Positions 26,501-41,000 of a stretch of 64,000 nt of DNA are shown one piece after another. The stretch spans positions 29,698,513 through 29,762,512 of the forward strand of contig CM034547.1 of NCBI GenBank assembly GCA_020055645.1, given 5' to 3'. The notes under the pieces were generated by a model. That model saw nothing but the letters and a program-made list of their open reading frames with translations, was not told the origin of the DNA and made no database searches. The position numbers were made by a program, and so were the translations under genes. How positions within the stretch are numbered: the first letter of the stretch is position 1; each line of letters opens with the position of its first letter. This DNA comes from Tomocerus qinae. Lineage: Eukaryota; Arthropoda; Collembola; Entomobryomorpha; Tomoceridae.

Positions 26501-29500
26501 GAAATTTTAACTGAGAGCCTGCGTCAGAGACGGAAGATATTAATCGAATTAAGTGTTGTTAGCCGGCACATCTAGTCAAGTCTTTGAGTGTTTTTGTCCT
26601 TTTTGAATTTATTGAGTACAGGAATGCAAACGACCTTCATGAGCTGTACCATATATAAATAGAGTCTGGCAGATTCTGTACCCAGGCACATTATGACACC
26701 TATATTTTATGCAACGAGATTCTCTAGAGTATCAAGACACCAAATGGTATTGGCAGCAAGCTAACCTCTGCAGTGCAGTGGGTGCCAGTAAATGAAAGTT
26801 AGGAGTTCAGTAAAAGTGCATTAATAAAGATTCTATGCCACAGGATAATCTTTCTTGTTCCCCTTTGAATGACACAAGGGGCAAGATCCCTATTACAAAA
26901 CGATGCAATTCCACGCGATTAGTTTCTGAGCCAGCAGATGAGTCAAGTTCAGCTCTGTTATTTTGTCCGGCTTATGTGCTCTGTTGATTTATCTGGTTCT
27001 CTAACATAATATCAGGAAGGTACTTAACTTGATGTAAGTTGTATGGCATTTAATATCAATGTTATGCTTGAAGGGAAATTGATAACACTGGTGACTATAT
27101 CCTTTCATTTATATTTTCTACACATAGTAATAAACAATTCTGTTCAAAATAAATGCTATAGTTCAGAGTTGAACTGTTGGACACGTGCTCTTTGTTTTTG
27201 AATATCACTAGTATTTTCGGAGTTTTAATGGTATTTTGTATTCAACATTTTTCTCTGTAGGTAGATAATTGTATTGTGTCATAAATGGTCCTTGTCCAAT
27301 CGAATTGCATGCAGTTTTTATTCACCAGTGTCTGTAAGTCTGTAGCATTGTGTTAAGTATTTATTTGTCCCCCACCAATACTATGTTTTGGCTAGCATAA
27401 TGCTATCATAACAATATTAGTTGTGCGTGTCTATTGAAAACTGGAGCACTATTGAATGCTACAGTATCATAACAGCCAAACTTGTATGTCAATAAACATT
27501 AGACTTATTCACCTCATTTGGGATGAAATCAATTACACACAATAGGTGATTCTTTACATAAACCTCTAGGAATAGGGAATGAGTGTAATCTTGGGCAAAC
27601 ACTGTTGAAATAATAAAAGGCTTAAGTGAAAAAAGGATGTCTGAAGGGAAATCGTCATGAGGTAGTGGAGGGAAATGTAATGCTGGAGACATATCAATAA
27701 TACAAAAGTTGCTGACTTTCCAAGTTAGTTAGATACATATTACCACAGAACAGACTGCTGAAGGGCAATAAGAGAGAGATGTGTAATAGGCTGAAAGCAA
27801 ATGTAATGAAGCAGTAGTAATCACATGTAGGCAATTTATTGAATAGAGTCAACGACGAAACGGAGTGCATCTGAAGTCTTATGTTCCTTCACATTTACGT
27901 TTAGCCACTCTGGTAAGTATGGCATATCGTGCATGAGAGGCGAGAATGAATGGAGGCAATTTGGGGGACATTCTATTTCTGCACACAGTGCATAAGTCAA
28001 GTTAAGGTTCGGTTAATATCTGCTGTGAAATGGATTAGTTCCGTTTATTCACTACAACTCTCCTATACATATACACTGCACAATGCTCAAACAAACAATT
28101 TCATTCCTGCTTATATTAATAGCCGTTGTAATATCATGGATGGATATGCGGCACAAATTCCTGTCATGGACGTGAAAAATATTGGGATTAATGTAATAAT
28201 TAGTGACGTCTCCAAATTGTATATGTTATATAATATATTTAACAGTTTTATGATGCAATTAAGTACAGTTAATGTTCTTACTAAGTAATTGAAAAAATAA
28301 TTCAGATTTTTGGATGCATCTAACCTAAACACAGTGCCAACCACAAACACTTGGTTAACAAATCCAAGGAATCAAATACAAGTCAAGCACAAATTAAGTG
28401 TTATCCAAGAGAACTGCATAAAGTTATATCAGTCAGCATAAGTCACGAAAAGAAGCCAAGTTAATCAAATAGGCTATAGTACTAGACCAATAGCATGTAC
28501 CCAGACCATTGTTCACTGAATCAGATAGGATACTTTGGAGATTGAATTGTTAGTAGAAGTATTGATCAAGGAAGTACACCAAACATTTGTTTATATTGTG
28601 TATAGTGTGAGTATATGTTTAAGGGAGGAAATGCAGAGAGGATCTACTACGGCGAAGAAAGAGAGGGAGAACAAGGGTGAGAATTAGAGGGAGAAATGGC
28701 ATTTTCGGTACATTTGCTTAGTTCATTGATTTGTGCTCTTAGGCTGTGGTATTGAGTGGTCGGAAGTAAATGCAACAGTGCAGCAAGATTACTTTTAGTT
28801 AGCTGGAGTAGACAAACTAGAGGAAGGAGAGTTTTGGCTGTCAGGCTTTTGCTTGGCTTAGCTAATGCAGGATACGTTTGACTAGGGATTTGGGGATACA
28901 CCACACTATGCAGGAGAAGGGACTAAATAGGAATTGAATGGTAGGTTGACACGGCATTTATTTGCCCATATATTCTTTATCTTTCTTCTAATTTAGCTGT
29001 ACGCTCACTTTACGGCGAGAAAATTACAAGTCAATGATTGTGTGCTGTAGCATCTGTTCCCGACACTTTTGATTACCTCTCCCACTTCATAACACTGTAG
29101 CATCCTACCCTGTACTTCAAACCTTAGTCTTTAATACGCAATGTGTGTAAACGAACTGCAATCTAAATCGCTATCCAAACATCGTCTGCAAAGTAACGCT
29201 GTTTTGACGTACTCATTACATTACTTGACAATTAAGTCTACGCATTCATTCAAATTACTAACTGTAATACATTGCCCTATTGTATTTATTCCCTTTCTAG
29301 TAAATGTTTATTAAATTGCTGCTGATTTGTTTGCATACCCTACTTATTTGAACCCTTCTGAGCAAGTACAATGGACTAGGTTTGTTTTATCTTCCTTTGT
29401 TGACACTTCAATCAGGAAATGGTGTGACATTTATTTATCTACCTATAATGATTCTTCATACCTTGAATTTATTATTCTGCAGAGGATAGTTAGTATGCAT

Positions 29501-31450
29501 TGCATATGCAGCAGAGAGATAACGAATAACTAGGCTACTTAACATTGTAAATGACGTGTTTATTGTAAGGTAGTGTTATTATTTTGGTATATAGTTCGTT
29601 ATTTACATTGTGGGAATTATTCCAATACTTTTGGATGCTTTGACAATTTTTGTTTGCACTCAATCTAATCTGAGCTGTGCTGTCGTCTGAAGTGAAGTTT
29701 TCTTTGTGATGTGATTTCAAGTACGAATTGAAGAACCAGTATTATTGTTTGCTTTAGGATAAAGACTCTTCCGATTCGACATCCGCCACTACCATGCTCA
29801 GCTCTGAAGACATAACAAAATGTCACACATAAGCAGATCAATACAATTAGGTACATTGATGAAAGTTTGCTGGGGAAATGGAAGTTGTAGTCTGTTACGA
29901 ATAGAATAGCGAATACGCAATACGTACAATCCATACTGTGAATTATTGTTTGTTTTACCCTGAAACTAAGTTACTCATAGCATTAGCAAATGTAATGAAT
30001 TGAACTGATTGTGTCTTTCATGTAGGACAGCCACAGGTTTGGTTGCAATTAGGATTCCCAGCCACATATACAATTACTAACCTAATCTTGTTTCCATGAA
30101 GGAATTGAATATAGCTGTAAGCGAAGCCAATGTCAAAGTTAACCTAATTGGAAGATGTATTTGTATTCATCTGTCTCACTTCAAACTATTCATTTGGCAA
30201 ACTAGTAAACTCATTAGCATCTTATTACATGAATCAAAGAGATTGTAAATTAATATTTAACATCCAATGCACAACGATATTACCTTTTCACTAGCAAAGA
30301 AATTAGACGGAAGTTTTCCTTTCAGCTTAAATAAAACAACCCAATTATGATTATGACATTTACTGATTACGAGCAAAAGAGAATATTTTGGAATTGTGAT
30401 GCGTAATAGACGCTTCGTTTGTAAGCAATATAGTAGTAGGTAGTAGTAGCTTTAGGGAGTAATGGCTAAAGGTAGCATTGCTGTTCAAGGCAAATATTCT
30501 GATGTGTTATTATTATTTATAATGCAAATCTATATAAGTGCTCTAGTTTTGAAATTTTAAATATTTATCTGATGTTTAGCCCAGGACTATGTATATTGCA
30601 TTAGATGTGTTCAGTCTTCAGAGTCATTGTAACTCTGCGCAATATTTCATGAAATAATAACTGGCAGATATACATAGATATACCTATGGAAGAGGTAAAA
30701 GCGTGAAGATTGTATAGTAGGGAAAGTGTGCAAATTCCCTGAGCTTCTGTTTGGACTGACCTGCAGAAGTTTAATTGGGTTGAATTTTATAGTGTAGGTG
30801 TCTAGCTGCAGAGTAATAATAGTAACCAGTTCTGGAACTTGGTTTGTATTTATGCGTTGTGGAAGGCGGAAAGCTGCGTGGGTCATTAGACAATTCATAC
30901 GCCTTATCATTAGGCTAGATGCCTAAACCAGTGTATAAAATTACTATTGTGCCTACAGCAGCATGCGACTTGTCTAGCAGCTCGTACACTTATAAATAGG
31001 TTCTCAGATTTGTCACACACTTCTGCATAGACATATTTACATAAGTGTACCGTGTTAGATGGAGACCGAAACGTTTTAGGGATTTCTGGATTAAGATATG
31101 GCTACATTATAACCTAAATTATAAGCTATTAATCCAATACTATAATTTCCTTCATTAGACATTTATGACTGCGTTACACTAGAAGGTGTATTGCCGTAAG
31201 TACATTTGAGATACACGTAAATAAGGCTGACGTGTACACTTATATGTTAAACCTCCTACAAACCATAAAGAGTGTGCCATATAACGATAATCTACCATCT
31301 GAGTGTAAAGGTAAACATGACTTATTACATTGGGTACTTATTAATAATAATTTATTGCATTTTGCCATTTCATTTTCATTGTCATGATTTTCTACAGGGT
31401 TCAACAAAACGATATAAACGGAAGGAAGTTTTATTGTTGACGTGACCGGA
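23501..31450. other. Non-coding stretch, no gene recognised
   Basis: Mixed AT-rich DNA holds only short scattered frames. The longest is 112 codons at 27950-28288 on the plus strand; it has an ATG and a stop but is hydrophobic, unlike any family I know and of chance length. A short purine-rich patch lies near 28620-28700. I see no tRNA, rRNA or transposon border. Confidence 0.55.
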
Positions 31451-31622
31451 GGAATATTATGTACTAGCTGGTTAGCCCGTCTTACGACAGGGTTCTGTTT
31501 GACATAAGCAAAATTAAAGATTCAAATATGACTAATCTCAAGCTTAGGTGCTGTGATATTCCATAACTCAGTTTAATATACAAATTCGGCAAATCCGTAC
31601 CCATTCAACCCAAAGCTAAAAA

Positions 31623-31815
31623 ATAATTTTTTCATCGACACGTAGTCTTCTCCTCCCCTCCCCAAATAACATAATTTTTTCATTGACATGTAGTCTCCTC
31701 CTCCCCGCCACTTCCCAAATATCATAATTTTTTCATCGACATGTAGACTCCTCCTCCCCGCCACTTCCCAAATAACGTAATTTTTTCATCGACATGCAGT
31801 CTCCTCCTCCCTGCT
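31623..31815. repeat. Minisatellite of about 48-53 bp, four copies
   Basis: Units begin with ataattttttcatcgacatg-like sequence and continue agtctcctcctccccgccacttcccaaat. They start at about 31623, 31671, 31724 and 31777, so spacing is 48, 53 and 53 bp. On the minus strand the units translate in part as repeated SMKKL-like blocks (31573-31764). Spacing is not a multiple of three, so a protein-repeat reading is not supported. The array lies inside the RTE/SINE-like element. Confidence 0.8.
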
Positions 31816-31838
31816 CCTTCTAAAATTGAAATAGGGCT

Positions 31839-31990
31839 TCTAGAAGTGTCAACATAGGGTTTTACTGCATCTAGAAGTGTCAACATAGGATTTTACTATT
31901 TTAGAAGTGTCAACGTAGGGTTTTACTGCTTCTAGTAGTGCCTACGCAGGGGTTTACTGCTTCTAAAAGTGTCAACATTGGTAAAACGTG
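31839..31990. repeat. 31-bp minisatellite, five copies
   Basis: Units of tctagaagtgtcaacatagg plus gttttactgc start at 31839, 31870, 31900, 31931 and 31962, spacing 30-31 bp, with a few substitutions each. The array is directly downstream of, and unrelated to, the 48-53 bp minisatellite, and both sit within the same retroelement-like segment. Confidence 0.85.
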
Positions 31991-32007
31991 GGGTGGGCAT
32001 ACAGACA

Positions 32008-32032
32008 GACATAAATACATACATACATACTC
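32008..32032 (+). repeat. Short (cata)n microsatellite
   Basis: An acataaatacatacatacatac run follows an acagacagac word and precedes the 3' tail of the RTE/SINE-like element. Such tracts are usual at the 3' end of this repeat class. Confidence 0.7.
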
Positions 32033-32057
32033 CCGGAAATTATAATATAGTACAGAT

Positions 32058-35000
32058 AGTTTATTTCACCTCACAATTCAAAGACCCAGACTAGTTTTAT
32101 GTATAAACAGTTTGGGTTTGTATCCACGTAGTATTTCACGAACGACTGTTTTAATGAGCTAAATGAGTCATACATTCACTTGCTAATGATCTTTGACTAC
32201 CCTGACTGTCAGCTGGTGAAAACAATCAAATATTTTGGGGTACACTTTGTTTGCATGATGCACTAACGATAAGTAAAGCTACAGTAGATTATTAGGTACA
32301 ATTTGGAAGTTTCGAACTAAAAGCAAAGAATTTATTTCGTGAGGAAATCAACACGGTTTTCTTACAGCTGCTATTACAATGTCATGCAGCATTAGTCAGA
32401 CAGGTTAGGTTTCGGCTAGACAGAATGACCAATGAAACCATTAGGACGACTACAAAATAAATGAGACAAAATTACAAAGGAAACTAAGCTCGTGTTCTTT
32501 TGGCCTATGATTGTGTGTTGCTAATGTTTAGGAGAAAAACAACCCTATTGTCTTAAAGTAGCTTGAACCAGTTTCAGTAGCACGGATGTAATAAACAATA
32601 GTAACTTTATACTCTATTCAACTGTATATGTCACTACAGATTACAATATTATATCACATACAATAATGCCCTGTTTGTACTATCCTCTATTTATGATTTT
32701 ACTAAATAATATGCTGAAAGCCTCGATATTTTTTGAAGACTGTACGGTAGTTTTCGTATACTGGGTAATCTGCAATTGTGGACGACAGAAAATATTGAGT
32801 TTCTGAATAATATTTTGAGTGAGATTATGTCATACAGTCATACCCATAATTGAAATTGCTATTTATAGAAATGTAAAAATTACATTAAAAAATGAAGTTC
32901 AATGAAAGACGCTGAATAAGGACATTGGTACCTATAGTTGCATGTTAAGGTTTTTGGATAGAAAATGTTCAATGTACCTACTTGGTGTAGAAACAAATTC
33001 TGTTTGAAACAGTTCGGTGATTTCAATTAGTAGTAGCCTGTAGTATTAATGGATATCCTTGTTTGGACGTCTAATAATATCCGAAGTAAGGATAACTATA
33101 GTAAATATAAGGAGGAACTGCCGATGTCTCGTCCAGCTACGATGTGTTCATTGTTCATGTAGTTGTGTATAGTATATAGTAGTGAGCTTGTGTATGTTAT
33201 GGTGTTCAGTCGGAGTATGAGCAATCTACGACGATACAATTAACAAGGAATGGAATGGTCCTTTAACACGCAATGAACAAATCACCGTCAGTTAATATTA
33301 ACCAGGAGTCTTAGCTGAACATAATATTAAGTGTGTGTATTTGCAAGTACATGCAGGGTAGTGGTGCCAGGAAAAATGTAAAGAAAAGGAAACCACATAC
33401 TTAAAACGTACATTAGACGAGAATGCAATGCACGAACAGATGTATATGTTTGTGCCGACAAACAAAAACAAAGAAACAACGGAATCGACTAGGATTCTAA
33501 TACAAACAACGTAATTTCGTGTGACTATTACTGAGTACTATTTGGTAGGCTATAATGTTATGTAGAGGAGATTTGTAATGTTATATAAGTATGTTTTAAT
33601 GGCTGTAAGTCCGAAGGCGCCGACAAGGTGTGCAATCTCTCCTCCACATCTGGCTATCATCTATTTACTGTATATTTATTGTTCTCTACACTTTCTCGAA
33701 TGTGATTTACAACTTTTCTCAAGTGCTTACTTAGAGCTAGGCTGTTACACTAAAGAACGACATTACATCATTTTCCTAACAAGAATAAATAATTTATTGG
33801 GTGAGTGTGGTTTTTGAATGCGAAATAAAGGTTAGTGTATTAGTGGGAGGAGTTTATTGAATTCAAATTTGAAAAGGAACCTAAGGACGTGAAATTGAAA
33901 ACGAGAGAAAGTCGACGGAGATACATAATGTAATGTAGAGTAGGAGCAAAGTTTAGGAATGGAGGAGAAGCCCGTTCGAGTTCATACGTCAGTCCTGCAT
34001 TTTCGGATATAATTGAATTGAATAGCTAAGCTGGTGAAAGTCTAACCTAATAGAAGTCTCTTGATTCAATATTCTCGCAATTTTCTTATATCTCTTTTGA
34101 TATACGGAGTTGGTGTGATGTGGTTTCGTCTAGTGAGCCATTCTCCGGAAGGAATCTTGAAGTGCACGTACCTACGAGCTATACACATGAGTAAAGTACC
34201 ATTCTGAAGACAAGACTACGGGATGGGATGTGTTATGCATATTGCATGCAATGTCTTTCTACAGAATGGGAAATCTACTTTAGTAAAAATGCCTTAACCT
34301 CTTCCCAGCGAATATCGGATACTAAAAGTGAGCTGATAATATTGGTGACCTGACTTAAGTTTCGATTGGTTTGAAGGGGGAGAGAGAGGTAAGGAATCCA
34401 GTGCAATTGCATCGCGTGCACGACATCATTCAGGTTTTGGCTCCTCCAATCCTACATTATTTTTGTGTATTCATAGCAAATCCGAAAGTACATCAAATGC
34501 ACTACTTGCTCTCACAGTACCATAAGGAAGAAATATGATTCCGAATATGTGCATGCAGATGCGGGATAAATAAATGTGTGAATATGCGTATGCTTTAGAA
34601 TGTACACCGGACTAACGGATTTTCTATAGTCAATTTGCTACTAGTCTAGTATAATTCGGAATGCTCAGTTGTGTGGAGACTGAGGTATACTTTCGAGAGT
34701 GAGTGGAATGCGAATAAATGCGAGGATCCATGAGGTTGCCACTTAATCATGGATTCAACTCAACAGAGACGAGCCAATCCATTCATTCAATTCGAGCAGA
34801 CGTACATAAGTATAGGATTATTCTTATAGTTTCTAGTATTAGTTTAGTGTTGGTTGGTGGGATGTTGGATTGCTAGGGAATATAAATGAACGGAAAATGA
34901 AACCACGCAATGAGCTCCTTATTCACCAACTACAATAAGTGAGCCTGACTCAAGTGAAAATAATGAAAGCCAACCCAAACTAGAGACCTGGCAAAAATAA

Positions 35001-38000
35001 CATTTATTATTTCCTTTGGCGGATACAGCTCTTCTCTTCAAGGAAGGAAAACTTCATAAGTTAATTTTTCTTCTTTTCCCAGATTGTTTCATTCCATACG
35101 CCATAACTTGTCTTCCCTTCAAATCCTCTATTCACCCAACCCTAATCTTCATTCATATGGCATGTTCCCTTACCACTATTATGTTTACATTTTAAACCTT
35201 ATTGAAAAATAGAAAACTCCAATGCCACTTCTGTCCTATTAAGTCCCTAGGGATCCCAGCCTGTCATTATCCCTTTAATTTTAATATAACTCACATGTCT
35301 ACTTGCATATCTTGGTTAGTAGTACCAGGAACCTTAAATAAACTATACTAACTCTACTAAACAATTGCATAGGCACACTATAAATATAAAAAATATTTAC
35401 CTACCTATTTAAATTGCGATCGATATTGTGGATGTTACAAATGTTTGCTTTCATTTCCCTACATATGGCCATTGTGTTCATGCTTCTACACGTGCACTAT
35501 ATGTAAAAGTATAAAATCCATTTAATTATATTACCTATTCTCATTTGCCTCTCGTCTCACGCTCTCCAGGAGTCTTTTTTTATAAATGTCAGAAAAATTG
35601 CTTTATACCTTTACCGGATTTTTTATTCTTCCATGGATTATAGCAAGGGACACCCCACAACTAACCTCTGCCTCAAATGTATTAGTGTCTTGTCTTTTTT
35701 CGTGACAGCACATTGTAAATTCGATTTTGGTAGGACGCAGAATACTTTTGTGTTTTCTTTTACGCTCATTAGGTTTGTTAGTGTAGGCTTTGCCGCATAT
35801 GAAATATTATGACAATTTGTAATGCGCATTTTGGTAGCTATACGTGTCCCCCTTCATTTCCAGATAATGTGGTGACAACTAATGATAAGTAAACCAGAAC
35901 AATGTTGCAATGACTAAGTCCTGCTGCTATAGTCATTCAAAATAGAAAACTCATTAATCTGCCAGGGATCTCCTGCAAAAACGAAAACTAAAGTACCTGA
36001 GCTAGAATGTCATTTTGAAAAGTCAAAAGGAAAGTCGTACATATGAAGGATTCATATAAAAGTACATATGGATGTTTCCCACATTCATTAGCATTCACAT
36101 AATATTGCTTCTCAAAAGTTTAATACAATTTGTCTGAATGGTTAAATTTATCAATTCCATAATAGAAAATAGAATGCCTATACACAGTTTTTAATTCTGC
36201 TTTAATCCTTTGTACTTAGACATTAAGCTGTGCGACAGTTTTCACAGTATTATGTATAATATAGTTCATTTTCTAAGAATTGTAATACATAAGGCCATCT
36301 TAGCAAACTTAGAGTAACTTTTTAAATAACTTTACAAGGCTATATGTAGAGAGTTCGTTGATAAATACTTTGAGATGTGATACAAGATTAAAAGTGGTTC
36401 AAAAATGCGAAAAGAATTTTTCTTCACCGTACATACTGATTTCTCTAAAAAGGAATAAAGATATTGGTTTAACCTGGAAATCCTACACCCATCGATATAC
36501 TCCATAAATATAGTCGGTGAAGCCTTAGAGGTTGGAAGACGTATGTTTATGCAGGAAGAGGAATGAGGGATGGATATTGAGGAACATTTACTATTATTAC
36601 ATAATAGTCTTTAGACAGGGCAGAGTATAACAGTGTAATACTCAGGTAGAATTTCTGCTATAATTTAAAGATTAGATCGGTAGTCTGAAAGGAGGCAGAT
36701 TGTAGGAAAAGAAGAAGTGAGAGTAGGTTGAGCGATATGCGGGAGATATGGATATCTCCTTTGTAGTGAAAGCTGCCGACTTTTGCCTTTTGCTCACCGC
36801 TCGCGATCAGAGAGCAAATGATTTAATAAAGTAGCTCATATCGGGAGGAGGCAAAAGAGACTCGGTTGAATTTGATTCACTTCTTTTAGTCGTCGACTTA
36901 TTTCTTCCTCCACTATTATTGGCATTGGCTTCCCTCATATACTACTTTGTCGCATATTCTCTTTGATACCGTCATTTAGGTAGGTTACTTACTTATCAAA
37001 GAATTGCCAAATACCCCAACTGCTTATTATATGCAAATTGAGTAGCTGCCTATTCATATTCATCCAGTAAGTAATACACTCAGAGCAATAACACATTAAG
37101 TTTAAGTAAGTAGGCACTTCATAAGATGTGCTATATGCATATAAGTGTTTGTATACTTAGCCAAGGTTAAAAGCATCCAATGTAAAATGGGATTATAGTA
37201 GAAGGATATTCGGCTTTAATGCTATTCTATTGAAATTTGAAGTGCATATGGAAAAGGGATTTTAAAGCTCATAGGTTTCCCATGCAATCTATCCAGGATT
37301 GGTTTGACTAAGGTCTGAGGAGATCAATGTGGTGCAGGGATTTCCTTTGGTGTGGTTTCACTCTTTTCGGCTGCCCAAATTGCCAGAGTTGATTTTGACT
37401 TTGACTCATTCAGCTCAAACGAAGCAAAGATTCAATATGTATCTAATAGTCTGAGTATCCTTTAGGTATATAAACACACCGGGGCGTGTGTGGAGCTATA
37501 ATAGCGGAGACTGTGGTGCAGTAGATTTTAGGTGAACTAGTTGAAACTTGTCAGCCGATAAATGTCGGGATGTGTGCATGTATGTATGTGTGTGTGTGAA
37601 AGCATAAGGACATTTTAGTAACATTTAGACCATTATTGCTGGAAAAACTGGAGAGAAAAACTGTTTTCCAGGATTTTGCTGCCAAAATGCCATGTAATGA
37701 AATCGAAAGGGACCTGTCATGCATTTTACTAGCCGAATTTCCATCCACCGCTCCATTCTTTTACCCGAAACTTTGCTTGCATTGCATTCAATTGCATTGG
37801 TTCGTTCGATTGTCGTTCTCTTTGCTTGGTCACCGTTGTTGGCGCTCTTCCTACACACTTACATACAAAATGTACCAAATGAAACGGTTACCATTTGATA
37901 ACATGTTCTACATTTCTCCACAGTGATAAACAATTAAATAAAATTACCAAGAATATTAGTTAAGTTGCAGGGGAAAATATAATTAAATTCCAACTCGTTT

Positions 38001-41000
38001 TATATGCACTTTTTGCATAGTTCCATTGAATATAGATAGAATTTTAAATTGCTGCACCGATTTTTGCAACGGGAAGGAATTCCGGGAAATGATGTTTTGG
38101 CCATATGTAGTAGGTATTCTATTATCGAGTAGGTGAAGCAAATGGTAAGTATTTCTAGCAAAAGCAGTTCTCTTCTTTCCTGGAAGCGTATAATATAATT
38201 CAATTGGGCTATTATGTAAGTCGAAAGCTGTAAGTGCATTATGTACATAAGGTGATTTGACTGAAGTAAAAGAGTAGCACTCACTTGTACCAATAATGCA
38301 TAGAACATACATTCATGGCTCCCGGACATGGAAGGTAGAAAATAAGGAAAAGGCGTGAGTACTAAATAGATGTATAATGGGAAAGTACGTGCAAATTGAC
38401 CCATGTGTGCAAAATTAGTTCAATTAGATATAAAGCGGACAGAGGCAGAAAGGTCGGCAGACATTATGACCAATGGAAATGGTCACAGACTCCATGTTCT
38501 TCAGTTAATGACCGCAATAAAACAACAACATGATTGACATTAAAAGATGATGATGATGGGGGCTGTTTAACTGCTTGCGTGTCTATTTTCACTATCTGCA
38601 CCACACCACCTCTACACACATGCAATGTAAACACCACTCTGACTCCTGTCCGTCGAACACTCTAACTACGCGCTACATCCACAGACACAGCATAAAACCA
38701 ATTCCAACTGCTACAGATATTTAGCAGGGCAATCAGAATTAGTAATGCAATAGTCAATGAATATTACTCATATACAAAGCTGTTATCAGCAATCAAGCGC
38801 CTTATACTCCTTCATTATTTGCATAGACCTTATATCTTGTATAAAGCTCAGCCATAATAAAAACTGTAAACACATCAATATAGAAGTGTTTTTCTATTGT
38901 GTTCTAGTTAAATATTAATTGGTGCCCGTATATTGTTAATTGCTACTACTTTCTGCATTCTGGGTGTACTTTATATCATTAGTGAGGTTATTTTGTCAAA
39001 TAGGGGATTTAAAGCCTATTAGTGCGTGGTGTATACTTAAAGTAGTAGTTTGAGCTATTGGAGTGTGTTTTTATCCAATTCTACTTACAAATGTAATGCA
39101 GTGAGAAAGGAGTGTGCTTGGTAATGACATAAGATGTAGATAGGTGAGAGGTATGTACATAACGAAAGCAAATGAGTAACAGCCCATTAAGGATCTAAAT
39201 AGGGCGGAGGGCAATATAGAAATTGTAACGATTTGAGATTGGCACATAAAAAGATAACCAATAGGAAAATTCTCGTTACATTACAATACCTATAATTACA
39301 ATCTTGATACGGACGAATAGGTAGTTATTTGAATTGCTCTTACATTCATAAGTAGGTAATCCCTTTTCGAAATAGAAAGAGCGAGGTGCGTAGCGAGCCA
39401 AATATGAATTTTCAATTTCCCATTAGTCCAATTGAATTTATTTGAAATGATGTGAGCTGGCGAGAAATGAGAATGGAATGAACTAGGTTCAATTGCACTA
39501 CAAAACTGTCTAATGATTACTACACTCTATATGTATGCCCTATATATGGACTTAGAGGGCCTTGTCAAAAAGTTATAGACAATATATTATGAATTCGTTC
39601 TGGATAGGTTTCTGGATTGGCCTGTCTTGGTATTTAAGTATGTATATGATTTGAGTGTTATAGTTATGTGAATAAGCAAGTAGGTTGATGTTGATATCTA
39701 GCATATGGATGGAATAAATTGGAGAATGTATGTGGCTTTTGGAATGAGGAGCTAGGAATTTATGAGTCATTGGCCAACTCTTTAATCTGACTTTATAGAG
39801 CGATTTAAGACTCCGAGCGCCTCTTTCATTTCCAATGGTCGGGAGCGTAAAACCTCACGGCAAGGCAAACCAACTTACTTATTTCTCCTTCAAGAACACA
39901 CACATTAGAGGAGCAGAGCAATTTTGGCTGTAAACACACCCGGGCTCCAATCATACTAATTTATATGCTCACCTACTATTAAACACAATCTTGCATATAA
40001 GAGGATATGCATAATACATACAATGCACTGCTTAATATGCCACCAACTTCAGATATTGCATTTATAGCGATAATAAGGAAACTCGGAGCTTTTCTATATA
40101 ACTTATAATATATGTAGCATAGTAGTACATGGGATCTATGTTCTCTGTGATTGCCTATATGCATTTATTGTTAGTCGCCAAGAAAGTTGGTTACTAGCAT
40201 AAGTGCGGGAGCTTTCTCTTACACTTTCCATTTAGGAAGGTTGTACTTGTGCCTCTTTACCTACTTCTCAGTGCTTAAATATTCGAATAAATGGGAACTG
40301 GTTGGGAAGGTTGGCAAAGGTTTAGCACTTTCATGTACATGTGTACTATTTGTCTGGGAGTGGAGAAACGAGTTCTTAGAATGTATACTATAATTTCTTT
40401 ATGTTCTCGCTCTAACCCTACTTTGCATATTCATACATTACACGAATTTCTATTATAGGAGTCTTGGAAAACACTTCAGACTTGTATTGTCTCGTTATAC
40501 ACACATAAGTCAACGGTAATTGCTATTTCAATTACGAAGGATTTAAACACAATTTAGACTTCGCTCCTACGCCCTGAAATATCTGAAATTTCATATAGGT
40601 ATTCACTTTATCTATGCATTTCCGAAATTCCACCAAGTGAAAGCACCTGCAGTTTTCAGAGGAATTTAAGCTTGTCATTTTGACACATTATATAGTAGGT
40701 ACCACTAGTGTGTCTGAAATTAAATGGGATGTTTCCCGTGCATAATTTCCTTGTGAAATATGAGGTTATGCAAAGCACAAATAATATGCAATAAACAAAA
40801 ATTGCAAAATAATATTAATGTAGGTGTTTCCAAAATGTTTAACAGTTTAGAAATGAGACAGGGTAATGGATGGTAAAAAAGCTAAGTATAAGTGAGATTT
40901 CTTTTGTAGAAAAGGTATTGTATAAGAAAGAACAAAGGATAGCTACTCGTTAAGTGTTGGGTATTATGGCCTGGTATTTGTATTCTCTCGTTGTGAGTAG

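Larger units (their letters stand above)
31462..32057 (+). mobile_element. RTE/SINE-like non-autonomous retroelement (about 600 bp)
   Basis: The segment opens with tactagctggttagcccgtc, close in form to the tactagctgacccg 5' word seen at the head of many invertebrate RTE-type or SINE-like repeats. It closes with an acagacagacata / atacatacatac stretch followed by aattataatatagtacagat, which matches the 3' tail style of the same class. Between these lie two separate minisatellites. There is no reverse transcriptase frame, so it would be a short non-autonomous relative or a truncated copy. No clear target duplication was found, and both ends are assigned by motif only, so limits may be off by tens of bases. 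Family assignment comes from recalled sequence style, not a database match. Confidence 0.5.

Noticed and set aside
27950-28288. 112-codon ATG frame with hydrophobic stretches
   Set aside because: No family resemblance, chance length, and a long minus-strand frame overlaps it.
31573-31764. Minus-strand frame with repeated SMKKL blocks as a repeat protein
   Set aside because: The DNA unit spacing (48 and 53 bp) is not constant in frame; the pattern comes from the minisatellite.
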